Positions 49,491 through 58,766 of a DNA stretch of 64,000 nucleotides are shown here, piece by piece. The number at the start of each line of letters is the position of its first letter. Position 1 is the first letter of the stretch. The notes beneath the pieces were generated by a model. It did not search any database and was not told the DNA's origin. It saw only the letters and a list, made by a program, of their open reading frames with translations. The position numbers and the translations under genes are program-made. The DNA comes from Bacteroidales bacterium (GTDB lineage Bacteria; Bacteroidota; Bacteroidia; Bacteroidales; UBA932), in contig WRMN01000005.1 in assembly GCA_009777095.1 (NCBI GenBank), forward strand, positions 1 through 64,000, given 5' to 3'.

Positions 49491-52400
49491 ATGAAAAACA
49501 AAAAACAAAAAGCCTGTTGCTTATTTTTAGTATTGTGTACAATAGTTGTCTGGGGACAAAATAATGATATTCCCGAACTTCCACGACCAATTCCACCCAC
49601 ACCTCAAGCAGCGCAATTTATCCGTTATGGGGAAATACCGGTAGGGCATACCACCGGCGTGCCACAAATAGAGGTGCCTATCTACACATTAAGTACCGGC
49701 TGGATTGATATTCCGATTTCTATTTCTTATCATGCTTCAGGTTTCAGGCCTCGCGAGATTCCTATCTCGGTTGGTTTGGGTTGGGTGTTGAATGCCGGTG
49801 GTATGATTTCACGCGCCATTGAAGTTTTACCCGATTTTGAAGCTTTACCTGATGATATGCCTGTAAAATCGGAAGCAGATATATGGGGAATGAAAACCGG
49901 TACGTACCAACCGGTAGGCGTATATTGGTTTAATAGTATTTGGTGTTGGGAAAACCTCATACTTAACCCACAACAGAATCATTCACAGATAGATACTCGT
50001 TCCGATAGGTACAGTTATAATTTTCTCGGTAATGCAGGCATTGCAAGGTATAATGTTAACACAAAGAAACTTATACCCGTCCCTTATGCTCCGTTGATTA
50101 TTAACAGGATAGCCATAGATCACTATGTAATAACAGATGCCAAAGGTATAAAGTATGAGTTTACTGTTCCGGAGAAAACCAGTTACCAAATTAGTGATCA
50201 CACCTTTTTTCCGGCTACTTCAACAGGCTGGCACCTATCCAAGATAAGCTATCCGGGCATGGAAAATGATCCTGTTGTCTTTTCTTACAAGAATGCGGAA
50301 GGATATGGAGAAGTTATATCTTCTCGAACAATAAGCATTCTTAAAGAATTTACTACTGGCTCAAATTTCACGTGTGAACAATGTGGTGGTTGTCCGGGGG
50401 ATTCGCAAAAATGCCCTAAACAATGGACAACAAATTCAAGTCTAAATTCTATTTTTTATTCTTATGACTCTCAGATTATAACATCAATTAAATGGAAGAA
50501 TGTTTCTATTGAGTTTAATTATTCAGACGATAGACAAGACAAGCGAAAAGAAAGACTGACTACTATTGTTGTAAAACACGGGAATAATATTGTGCGGCAG
50601 GCAGTGATAGATAATAATGATTATTTTGGGAGTAAACCTAAGAGTTTACGTCTAAAATTGAATAGTATTTCCTTATATGGCAACAATACTGCTACGAATG
50701 GAGAAGTATATAGCTTTAATTATAATTATAGCTCTGGAGTGCCTGAATACGGAAAGATCGGCGGCGAGGATTTATGGGGGTATTTCAATAATAGTAATGA
50801 CCACCTTATACCCATTGAAATTGCACAGCATTTAAAAAATACTTATCCCAGCGCATGGCTTAATCCCTCCATTTATCCGGATAGAAAACCCAATGAAGCC
50901 GCTACAAAAACGTGTGTATTGGAAGAAATTGTATATCCTACAAAAGGGAAAACCCGGTTTGAATATGAAATAAACCGAATTCCCGGTTTTTACGTAAACA
51001 TAGGTGATTCGCTGTCTGATATGGTAGGCGGTTTGCGTTTAAAGAAAAGAATAAATTATTCCGAAACCGGAACCGTTTTAGATATAAAGGAATACCGGTA
51101 TGAAGGTTACGGTACAATGCCTTTAAGTTATGACATGTTTATTGGTGAACTACAGACTAAGGAATCTTATGGTATGCATGAACACTTTTTAGCTAGGCTG
51201 TGTGCTGATGTAACATATAAGATAGCAACAAGTTCCTCCATGCTGTCATTAACAGGATGGAGCGCCAGTCCGGTATTTTACAATAAGGTTATAGAATATA
51301 ATGGAGAAAATGCCATTTTTTCGGGAAAAACCGAATACTTTTATACTGCACATAACTTTCCTGATGATATCCCCTCTGTTTGTAAGCAGACCTTTTCACC
51401 CTGGTATTTTTCGGTTTATAATGATTGCGACAAAGGCCATATAAAGGAATTGTTAGACTCAATAAAAATATATAATCAATCCGAAGCTATTGTAAGAAAA
51501 ACAGCAAACACCTATCAATTTTACAATATCCCTTATATACCTACAGGTGTTCATGTGAAACAATTACGCCTGTTTCCAAATGGTTTTGACCCTTGGATGG
51601 CACAGGCAATTGTCAGTTCCTCATGCAATGAGCAGAGTTATTATCAAAATTACTTCCTCGGCAACATTGTAGCGGTAAACACTTATGCTAAGCAGGAAAT
51701 TCATCTTTTACAAAGCACTACGGATACCGAATATGTTAATGGAGCGCCGGCAATCAGTAAAACCAGCTCGTATGTCTATGATACAAAAGACGATAAGCCG
51801 ATACTGTTTACACCTTTTTTGGTTATACAGGAAAACAGCGATGGCGAAACATGGGTAAGCAAATCTGTATTCCCTTATGACGATGCCTATAAAAATACCG
51901 CACCCTACAATATAATGGTGGGTAAAAACATGCTGGATTTTCCTGTAGAAGTAAAGACTGGAAAAGGCATAAAAATAATCAATAAACAACCTATTAATCA
52001 AAGATTTACAACTTATAAGCAGGTAGCGGATATGATACTTCCCGATGCAATTTCGATAAAATATACAGGAGATACGCCGGTAGAACAGCGCATTACCTAT
52101 CATGAGTACGATGTATATGGCAATCCTGTCTATATATCCAAAGACAACGCAGAAAGAGTGGTATATCTTTGGGCTTATAGAGGACAATACCCTGTGGCAG
52201 AAATAGTCAATGCTGCTTATGACGAGGTAGAAAATATTTTAGGCGCCACTTTAATCAGCAGGCTTGCAAGCGAAGATGAACCTGCAAGCAATGACCTGGC
52301 TGCTGTCAACAATTTACGCAATAGTTTGCCGAATGCTTTAGTTACGACTTATACTTACAAACCCTTAATAGGAAAAGCTACCGTTACCGACCCTAACAAC

Positions 52401-52502
52401 ATTACTGTTTATTATGAATACGATGATTTAGGCCGGTTAAAAACGATAAAAGATCAGCATAACAATATATTACAGCAAAATGAATACCACTATAAACAGT
52501 AA
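49491..52502 (+). CDS. Exported RHS/YD-repeat-type protein (N-terminal partner)
   Basis: Start at MKNKKQKACC with signal peptide ...CTIVVWGQ; VGHTTGVPQIEVPIYTLSTGWIDIPISISYHASGFRP; C-terminal YHEYDVYGNPVYISKDNAE..., YYEYDDLGRLKTIKDQHNN. Confidence 0.85.
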   Translation: MKNKKQKACCLFLVLCTIVVWGQNNDIPELPRPIPPTPQAAQFIRYGEIPVGHTTGVPQIEVPIYTLSTGWIDIPISISYHASGFRPREIPISVGLGWVLNAGGMISRAIEVLPDFEALPDDMPVKSEADIWGMKTGTYQPVGVYWFNSIWCWENLILNPQQNHSQIDTRSDRYSYNFLGNAGIARYNVNTKKLIPVPYAPLIINRIAIDHYVITDAKGIKYEFTVPEKTSYQISDHTFFPATSTGWHLSKISYPGMENDPVVFSYKNAEGYGEVISSRTISILKEFTTGSNFTCEQCGGCPGDSQKCPKQWTTNSSLNSIFYSYDSQIITSIKWKNVSIEFNYSDDRQDKRKERLTTIVVKHGNNIVRQAVIDNNDYFGSKPKSLRLKLNSISLYGNNTATNGEVYSFNYNYSSGVPEYGKIGGEDLWGYFNNSNDHLIPIEIAQHLKNTYPSAWLNPSIYPDRKPNEAATKTCVLEEIVYPTKGKTRFEYEINRIPGFYVNIGDSLSDMVGGLRLKKRINYSETGTVLDIKEYRYEGYGTMPLSYDMFIGELQTKESYGMHEHFLARLCADVTYKIATSSSMLSLTGWSASPVFYNKVIEYNGENAIFSGKTEYFYTAHNFPDDIPSVCKQTFSPWYFSVYNDCDKGHIKELLDSIKIYNQSEAIVRKTANTYQFYNIPYIPTGVHVKQLRLFPNGFDPWMAQAIVSSSCNEQSYYQNYFLGNIVAVNTYAKQEIHLLQSTTDTEYVNGAPAISKTSSYVYDTKDDKPILFTPFLVIQENSDGETWVSKSVFPYDDAYKNTAPYNIMVGKNMLDFPVEVKTGKGIKIINKQPINQRFTTYKQVADMILPDAISIKYTGDTPVEQRITYHEYDVYGNPVYISKDNAERVVYLWAYRGQYPVAEIVNAAYDEVENILGATLISRLASEDEPASNDLAAVNNLRNSLPNALVTTYTYKPLIGKATVTDPNNITVYYEYDDLGRLKTIKDQHNNILQQNEYHYKQ

Positions 52503-52515
52503 CCGGCTTAATTGC

Positions 52516-55500
52516 ATGCAGATGAAAAGGATATATAAAATACTATTGCTTGGCATAATACATTGTTTAACATTTCAGTTAGCTCATGCACATACACCGG
52601 ACTTCAATGAATTTGTCAATTTTCTCGTCGAAGACAATTTTCATGCCGGAGAAATAGCAGCAAACGCCGATACGGTAACCTGTACTGACTATGTGTTTAT
52701 TAGTGAAATTAGCGGAGCATCGTGTGCCTTGCCCTATCGCCCTATTTATAAATGGCAGCGAAAGATATTGCCCGGAGGAGTGGAAGAAGACATACCAGCG
52801 AGTAAAAGTCCTTCCTATGATGTAGGTTATTTAACTACTTCCACTGCTTTCCGGCGCGAAGCAAAATGCGATGAAACTATAGCCTATACTCCCTGGGTGG
52901 AGATAATCGTAGTACAGCCCTTATTGGCCGGCACTATTTTTCCGGCGAGCTTGTCGGTAAATAACTGCGAAAATATTCCACTATTACAGGTACAAGGATA
53001 TAGCGGTGGCACATCCTATACTTTCAGTTGGAGTTTGAAAATTTTGAATAAGGAACTGCAAATTTCGGGCGCCAATGCTTCTACCTATCAACCGCCTCCT
53101 ATGTCCCACTCTGCAGAATATCGCTGTAAGGTAACCAGCGGTAGCCAATCAGCTTATACGCCATGGATGCCCATTACCGTAGTAGCACAACCCTTATTAT
53201 CGGCCGGCGCCATTTCTCCGGCAAGTTTGTCGGTAAATGCCAATGAAACTATCTCTCCTTTACAAGTAGAAGGAGCCGGCGGAGGGTTGCTATGTTCTTA
53301 TACTTATCAATGGTGGTCTAAGTCACCTGTTACAGGCGTAGAAACGATGATCCCCGACAATAATGTTTTTATCTATCAACCGCCCCCGCTGAGTCAATCT
53401 ATGAACTATCGCTGTGAAGTAACCAGTGATGATCAATCGGCTTTTACGCCATGGATGGAAGTTAGAGTAAATGGGTCGGAAAGTTTAAATAATTATTTAG
53501 CGGAAGCAAATTATATCGCAACTTGCAGACCTTTGGATGCCGTACAGCAACTTAGCACCCTTTCCATAGAAGAACAGCAGCGCGCTACCTCCATTACCTA
53601 TTTCGATGGCCTGGGCCGCCCCATACAAACTGTCCTGCCCCTGCACACGCCCGAAGGCAAGGATTTAATCAGCAGCATTACATACGACGCCTTTGGCCGC
53701 GAAAGCCTGCAATACCTGCCTGTGCCTGTGGGTGGTAACAACGGTGGTAATTATGCAGCTACAGCCACCCTCAATACCGCCCGACAAAGTTTTTACGGAG
53801 CAGAAGCCCCCCGCGCCTTTGCCGAAACCATTTACGAACCCTCGCCTCTGAACCGCGTTACAGGGCAGGTGATGCCCGGCGCAGCGTGGGAAGCGCAGCC
53901 TGTTGAGTTGGACTACCAAACCAATACTTCGCCCTTAACCACATGGCACGCCACAAGCAATGGCAACTACACGCCGCTAAGCTATGCTGCCAACCAACTG
54001 TATGTAGCTCAGGTTACCGACCCCGACGGACGCCTCGCCCGCGAATACAAAGACAAATTAGGACGAGTGGTGATGACCGAGGCCTACGATGATACCGACT
54101 GGCTGCAAACAAGATATGTATATGACGATTTCGGGCAGCGAAAAGCCGTTGTGCCGCCCGAAGCTACAAGTGTAGAAGAGGAGGAATACTGTTATTACTA
54201 CGAACACGACTACCGGCGACGGGTGGTTAAAAAGAAAATCCCGGGTGCCGACTGGATCTATGTGGTATATGACAAGCTCGACCGCCCCATACTTACGCAG
54301 GACGGCAATCAGCGTACCCGCGATGAATGGACTTTCCGTAAATATGATGTCTTCGGACGGGAAATCATTACCGGCTTGTATTCCACTATGCTTACTCATA
54401 GCGATTTGCAGACACAGTTTGCAACTGAGTTGATTACCGAAGAATACACCGGCAGCGGCCTGGCCGGTTATTCGTGGAATAATGAACCCATTGTAACCCA
54501 AGCCGAAGACTTGCTTAGTGTGAATTATTATGACAACTACGCCGGGCTTTCGGTTATTACAGCAAGCAACCCTACCCAAGCCACCCTGAGCTTTATGGCT
54601 AACGATTTGGTAACGGAAACTGCCAATAGCAACAAAGGCCGATTAACCGCCACCCTCACGGCTGCCTTACCCTCCCCTACCTTAACTACTCTAACTACCT
54701 TAACCACTCTAACTACTACTCCTGTTTTAACCACTGTTTACTATTACGACACCTACGGTCGTGTGATACAAACCGTAGCCACCAACCATGTAGAAGGTAT
54801 AGACCGCGTAAGTACTCAATACGATTTTCGCGGCAATGTGCTGCAAAGCCTGCAGGAGAGCGATTGGATTAACGATAGCGATGACCCCGGCAGCTTGACC
54901 CTGCGGCAGACTATAGACTACGATTTGGTGAAGCGCCCCACAGCCATGCACCTGCAAATTAACGACGAGCCGCCGCAAACCATTGCAGAAATGGAATATG
55001 ATGAGTTAGGGCGGGTGAAAATAAAGCAATGGCACGATGGCGTTGAAAGTACGACCTATACCTACAATATACAGAACTGGCTGAAAACCATCACCGGCGC
55101 TTTGTACAGTCAGGAACTTTTCTACGAGCAGCCTCCGGCCGGCAGCACTGTAACTCCGCAATTTGGCGGCAACATCAGCGGCATGAGTTGGAGTACGCCG
55201 CAACACACCAACAACTGTTACGCATTTACCTACGATGGTGTCTCAAGGCTCATTAACTCTCAATTCTCAATTCTCAACTCTCAATTCTCAAACAGTTACA
55301 CCGAACATTTGACCTACAACAAAAACGGCAGCATTTTGACCCTGCAACGTTACGGCGCTAATGGTTTGATAGATGACATGAGCTACAGCTACAACGGCAA
55401 TCAGGTAATGCAGATTGTTGATATAGCTACTGCTGACGGTTTTCCTGTAGGGACTACCAATTATACTCACGATACTAACGGCAACACCATTACCGAAGGT

Positions 55501-56745
55501 AGCACGCAAACAAGCTACAACCTGCTCAATTTACCTTCACTCGTAACTTTAGTGGGCGGGCGAAAAATAGAAAATACTTATGCTGCCGATGGCCGTAAGT
55601 TAGCTACAGTAGCTAAAGAGGGCAATGAACTTAAAGAGGGAACTAAAACTTATAATGGTAACTTAGTCTTTGATCTAAACCGTGATTTGGAGTATATACT
55701 ATTCCCTGAGGGCAGGATTTTACATAATGCAGGAAGTTTTACTTATGAGTATCATCTCAAAGACCACTTAGGCTCTACAAGAGTTGCCTTTACGCCCATA
55801 AACAGCATCGCTAATGTCGTACAGGTCAATGCTTTTTATCCATTCGGAGCACCTATTGCCGCTTTGAGTTGGAGCAGCCAGACGCAGAACAAAAACCGCT
55901 ATCTCAGGGAAGGAAAGGAATACGTGAGCGACCATGGGTGGAATAAATATGACTTCGGTTGCCGTGCGTTTGATTCTTGGAATCTACACCCTTTACAACT
56001 TGACCCGATGGCGGAAAAGTTTTATCATTTGTCTCCGTACACGTTGTGGGGAAACAATCCCATGCGCAATATAGACCCCACGGGGATGATTTGGAGAGAT
56101 ATAAATGGAAATGAAATAGAAGACCATAGTAAGATTCAGGCATACATTTTCTATGACCCTCGCAAGAAAGGTGGATTTTCTGAACAATCCATGCAAATGG
56201 CTAAAGATTTGGAGCAAGAATATGGTGAAGGCACTGTTGCTATGAGCAATGTTACAACAGTGGAAGAATTTGTTCAAGATTGGGGCGACATGGCGGGAGT
56301 TAATATCAGTGAAGTAAATCTAAACTATCATGGTAACAATCAAACTATCATGTTAAATTCAAGTGGTAAACAGTATATTACTGCTACGGGTGATGGAAAA
56401 ACTAATCGGTCAGGAACAGATGCTACGAATGTACAAGATTTACCTGCACCCGCAGGCACCATTGATAATGCTCAGCTAAATATAAATACATGTGAATCTA
56501 ACAATCCTAACCAATATCCGTTAAAAGGTTCGGGTCAAACTCTTATGAATGCGTTTAGAACGACTACCGACTTTAATGTTGTAAGAGGTACTTCCTACGG
56601 GGTCAGTTATGACAGAACTACAAAGCAGCCTTTTCCCGGACGTTCGTGGAGTCGTGGCACATGGGATTATATGTATAAACCTGCCCCTATAGTAACAAAA
56701 TATCCCGGCATAGACCTAACCCTACCTCTGCCTGTATTAAAATGA
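52516..56745 (+). CDS. RHS repeat-associated core protein (DUF6443-type) with variable C-terminal toxin-like tip
   Basis: Signal peptide; ATSITYFDGLGRPIQTVLPLHTP; YD repeats; core end HLKDHLGSTRVAF...FGAPIAALSWSSQTQNKNRYLREGKEY...LDPMAEKFYHLSPYTLWGNNPMRNIDPTGM; unrelated tip follows. Confidence 0.9.
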   Translation: MQMKRIYKILLLGIIHCLTFQLAHAHTPDFNEFVNFLVEDNFHAGEIAANADTVTCTDYVFISEISGASCALPYRPIYKWQRKILPGGVEEDIPASKSPSYDVGYLTTSTAFRREAKCDETIAYTPWVEIIVVQPLLAGTIFPASLSVNNCENIPLLQVQGYSGGTSYTFSWSLKILNKELQISGANASTYQPPPMSHSAEYRCKVTSGSQSAYTPWMPITVVAQPLLSAGAISPASLSVNANETISPLQVEGAGGGLLCSYTYQWWSKSPVTGVETMIPDNNVFIYQPPPLSQSMNYRCEVTSDDQSAFTPWMEVRVNGSESLNNYLAEANYIATCRPLDAVQQLSTLSIEEQQRATSITYFDGLGRPIQTVLPLHTPEGKDLISSITYDAFGRESLQYLPVPVGGNNGGNYAATATLNTARQSFYGAEAPRAFAETIYEPSPLNRVTGQVMPGAAWEAQPVELDYQTNTSPLTTWHATSNGNYTPLSYAANQLYVAQVTDPDGRLAREYKDKLGRVVMTEAYDDTDWLQTRYVYDDFGQRKAVVPPEATSVEEEEYCYYYEHDYRRRVVKKKIPGADWIYVVYDKLDRPILTQDGNQRTRDEWTFRKYDVFGREIITGLYSTMLTHSDLQTQFATELITEEYTGSGLAGYSWNNEPIVTQAEDLLSVNYYDNYAGLSVITASNPTQATLSFMANDLVTETANSNKGRLTATLTAALPSPTLTTLTTLTTLTTTPVLTTVYYYDTYGRVIQTVATNHVEGIDRVSTQYDFRGNVLQSLQESDWINDSDDPGSLTLRQTIDYDLVKRPTAMHLQINDEPPQTIAEMEYDELGRVKIKQWHDGVESTTYTYNIQNWLKTITGALYSQELFYEQPPAGSTVTPQFGGNISGMSWSTPQHTNNCYAFTYDGVSRLINSQFSILNSQFSNSYTEHLTYNKNGSILTLQRYGANGLIDDMSYSYNGNQVMQIVDIATADGFPVGTTNYTHDTNGNTITEGSTQTSYNLLNLPSLVTLVGGRKIENTYAADGRKLATVAKEGNELKEGTKTYNGNLVFDLNRDLEYILFPEGRILHNAGSFTYEYHLKDHLGSTRVAFTPINSIANVVQVNAFYPFGAPIAALSWSSQTQNKNRYLREGKEYVSDHGWNKYDFGCRAFDSWNLHPLQLDPMAEKFYHLSPYTLWGNNPMRNIDPTGMIWRDINGNEIEDHSKIQAYIFYDPRKKGGFSEQSMQMAKDLEQEYGEGTVAMSNVTTVEEFVQDWGDMAGVNISEVNLNYHGNNQTIMLNSSGKQYITATGDGKTNRSGTDATNVQDLPAPAGTIDNAQLNINTCESNNPNQYPLKGSGQTLMNAFRTTTDFNVVRGTSYGVSYDRTTKQPFPGRSWSRGTWDYMYKPAPIVTKYPGIDLTLPLPVLK
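55255..55292 (+). repeat. Heptamer tandem repeat inside RHS coding sequence
   Basis: aactctcaattctcaattctcaactctcaattctcaaa, encoding [12 protein letters not shown]; same heptamers as at 21884-21920. Confidence 0.9.
55843..55952 (+). repeat. 110-bp direct repeat, copy A (RHS core/tip junction)
   Basis: 4 mismatches by eye to 62467-62576; same reading frame. Confidence 0.95.
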
Positions 56746-56805
56746 CACCCAAGTACAAGATTATTCAAATAAAACAACAATAAGAGCGTTTAGAAAGATT
56801 AATTT

Positions 56806-57258
56806 ATGAAACGAAAATTTTATACAGAAATATTATTTATAGCTATATCCTTATTCTGTAGTTGTAGAGGAAGATTGCCAGAAACCGTTATTTTTTTTGA
56901 AAATTATGATTTGAGTACTGGAGAATATAAACTTCTTGTGTTTGGAGGAGAGGGGCAATGGATTGATGATTATCGAGACTTTTATATTGACGATACTGAA
57001 GTCCTGACAAAGATGCAAAAACGATGGGTTTTCAAGTATCAATCGGATATAATGGCATGTGGTTATGGATATTCAATTTTGTTAGTTGATAGAAACAAGG
57101 TGCTTAAAGAAGTGGAAGTTAATATTGAATGTGATTGCGAATATATGTCAGGTTGGATATACTTTCCCAGAAGTTATTTATCAGATTATAAAAATCATTT
57201 TAAAAAAATGACAGAAATGGAGAAGAAGGAGTTTTTGGAAAAGTATAGGAAGAATTAG
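56806..57258 (+). CDS. Small putative lipoprotein, candidate immunity protein
   Basis: 150 aa; N-terminal signal with Cys (SLFCSC); lies directly downstream of the toxin tip. Confidence 0.6.
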   Translation: MKRKFYTEILFIAISLFCSCRGRLPETVIFFENYDLSTGEYKLLVFGGEGQWIDDYRDFYIDDTEVLTKMQKRWVFKYQSDIMACGYGYSILLVDRNKVLKEVEVNIECDCEYMSGWIYFPRSYLSDYKNHFKKMTEMEKKEFLEKYRKN

Positions 57259-57492
57259 ATAAAAAACAAAGAAAAATACCGCTACCCTTCCCGTCGTTCA
57301 ACCAACACATCGGGTTGCCTCTTTTGGCAAAACAAACTCAATCCCGCACAGGGGGCTTTGTTATTAGACGGTTTTCAGGGGGAAAGGTTTAACGCGGAGT
57401 TCCCTGCTTCGCGGTCAGGCCGGTGGTTGTTTGTTCCTTGAGCAGGAAAAGCGGAGTTCGTCATCGCTCGTCGGCACAAAACCATGCCATGC

Positions 57493-57549
57493 CGTTCAGC
57501 CCTTTTTTCTTTTTTGCTTAATTTATAAGGCATAAAAAAAGGCTGAACG
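57493..57549. terminator. Long inverted repeat flanked by T/A tracts (possible bidirectional terminator)
   Basis: cgttcagcccttttttc (57493-) versus aaaaaaaggctgaacg (57534-57549). Confidence 0.55.
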
Positions 57550-58224
57550 CCCTTCGGGTGCTTCGCTGTCGCTTCGCAGCCTGTCATGGTTTTTGCAGCT
57601 CCTCGTTCTTCCTCACGGCAGGCTCCCGCGTCCGTGTGTTCGTGCTTCCTGCTTCGTACCTCGCAGTCGCACCAACACACCTCCGGCGCCTGCCCATAAT
57701 TTTGCTCGCCTGCTGGTCGCCGCCGGCTGCGGGCTTGTCATGGTTTTTGCGGGCATGGCCGCGTCTTTAGATTTAACGGCAGCCATGCCTCACGGCAAAA
57801 ACCACGCCAAGCCCTTGTGTGAGGCACATAGGTCGCCCCCGCTGCTTCCTGCTTCGTGCCTCGCAGTCGCAGCTCTCAGGCTCCCACCGGCGGCTCCACT
57901 CGCAGGCGGCTCGCGCCTTCCGTTCGCTTACGCTCACTTCGGCTGCTTGGCCGTCGGCCATTACGCTACGCTCCACAGCCTCCGGCCAGCCGTTGGATAA
58001 GAACCGACCGAAGCAGGTAAGAGCAGGCTGCAGATTAAAAATGCAGATTGTTTCCTTTGTAATCCTCAGGGTTAGATGTGTGCCAGGCTGAAGTCCCTGC
58101 AGTTGTTTGCTCGTTTTTTACGTAAATTTGTCCGCTGCGCTTCCAAACATACATAAAAAACGAACGATGTTTTTCTGTGCAGTTCAAAGGAGGAAAGCAG
58201 CTGTATTAACTGGACTTTTAGCGT

Positions 58225-58584
58225 CTATACAAAAGTTATCTTTCCGTCGAGCAGGTCTTTCATTCTCTTTTTAGTAAGCATGGAATTAATGATTTTGATT
58301 AAGGCCTCTTTCTCGTCATCGTCCAGCTGGTTCATCATCATTAACTGCTCGTTCTTCTCGCGGCTTTGAATGTTTACAGCACCGTTGTCGTCATCATTCA
58401 GCAGCCGGTCGGCAGAGACGGCAAAGACTCTCATCAGTCGCTGCACAATGTCGATAGAGGGCAGCAGATGGCCGTTCTCCATCTTGGACAGGTGGGTAAC
58501 ATGAATATGTAATCTGTTGGCCAGTTCCTGCTGGTTCATGTCGGCTGCCTTACGCAGGGCTCTAATCTTATCTTTAAACGCCAT
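58225..58584 (-). CDS. XRE-family HTH transcriptional regulator
   Basis: MAFKDKIRALRKAADMNQQELANRLHIHVTHLSKMENGHLLPSIDIVQRLMRVFAVSADRLL; start 58584. Confidence 0.9.
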   Translation of the reverse strand: MAFKDKIRALRKAADMNQQELANRLHIHVTHLSKMENGHLLPSIDIVQRLMRVFAVSADRLLNDDDNGAVNIQSREKNEQLMMMNQLDDDEKEALIKIINSMLTKKRMKDLLDGKITFV

Positions 58585-58690
58585 ATTGGAAAGTGTTATT
58601 GTCGCAGGCAAAGTTACCATAATTTAAGATATTTAACTATTTTTTTTTGTTTTTAATGAAAATATATTGCAAATATATGAAATTTATTTT

Positions 58691-58698
58691 TACCTTTG
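58691..58698 (+). promoter_or_regulatory. Promoter -7 TACCTTTG (TTG at 58667-58669)
   Basis: TAnnTTTG with TTG 21 bp upstream; lies inside the ORF-track N-terminus, supporting start at 58767. Confidence 0.6.
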
Positions 58699-58766
58699 CA
58701 TTCAAAATAACAATTAATTTTATTGTTAAATTCTCAAGGCCACTGAATTTTGATAAAACAAGCGAT

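Noticed and set aside
54058-54579. 173-aa minus-strand ORF within the RHS gene
   Set aside because: Antisense to a well-supported RHS coding region, with no signal, domain or start context.
57375-58091. Overlapping ORFs on both strands (57375-57680, 57558-57770, 57593-58000, 57773-57976, 57819-58091)
   Set aside because: Mutually overlapping, low-complexity, GC-rich and repeat-bearing with no recognisable domain; more consistent with noncoding repeat sequence.
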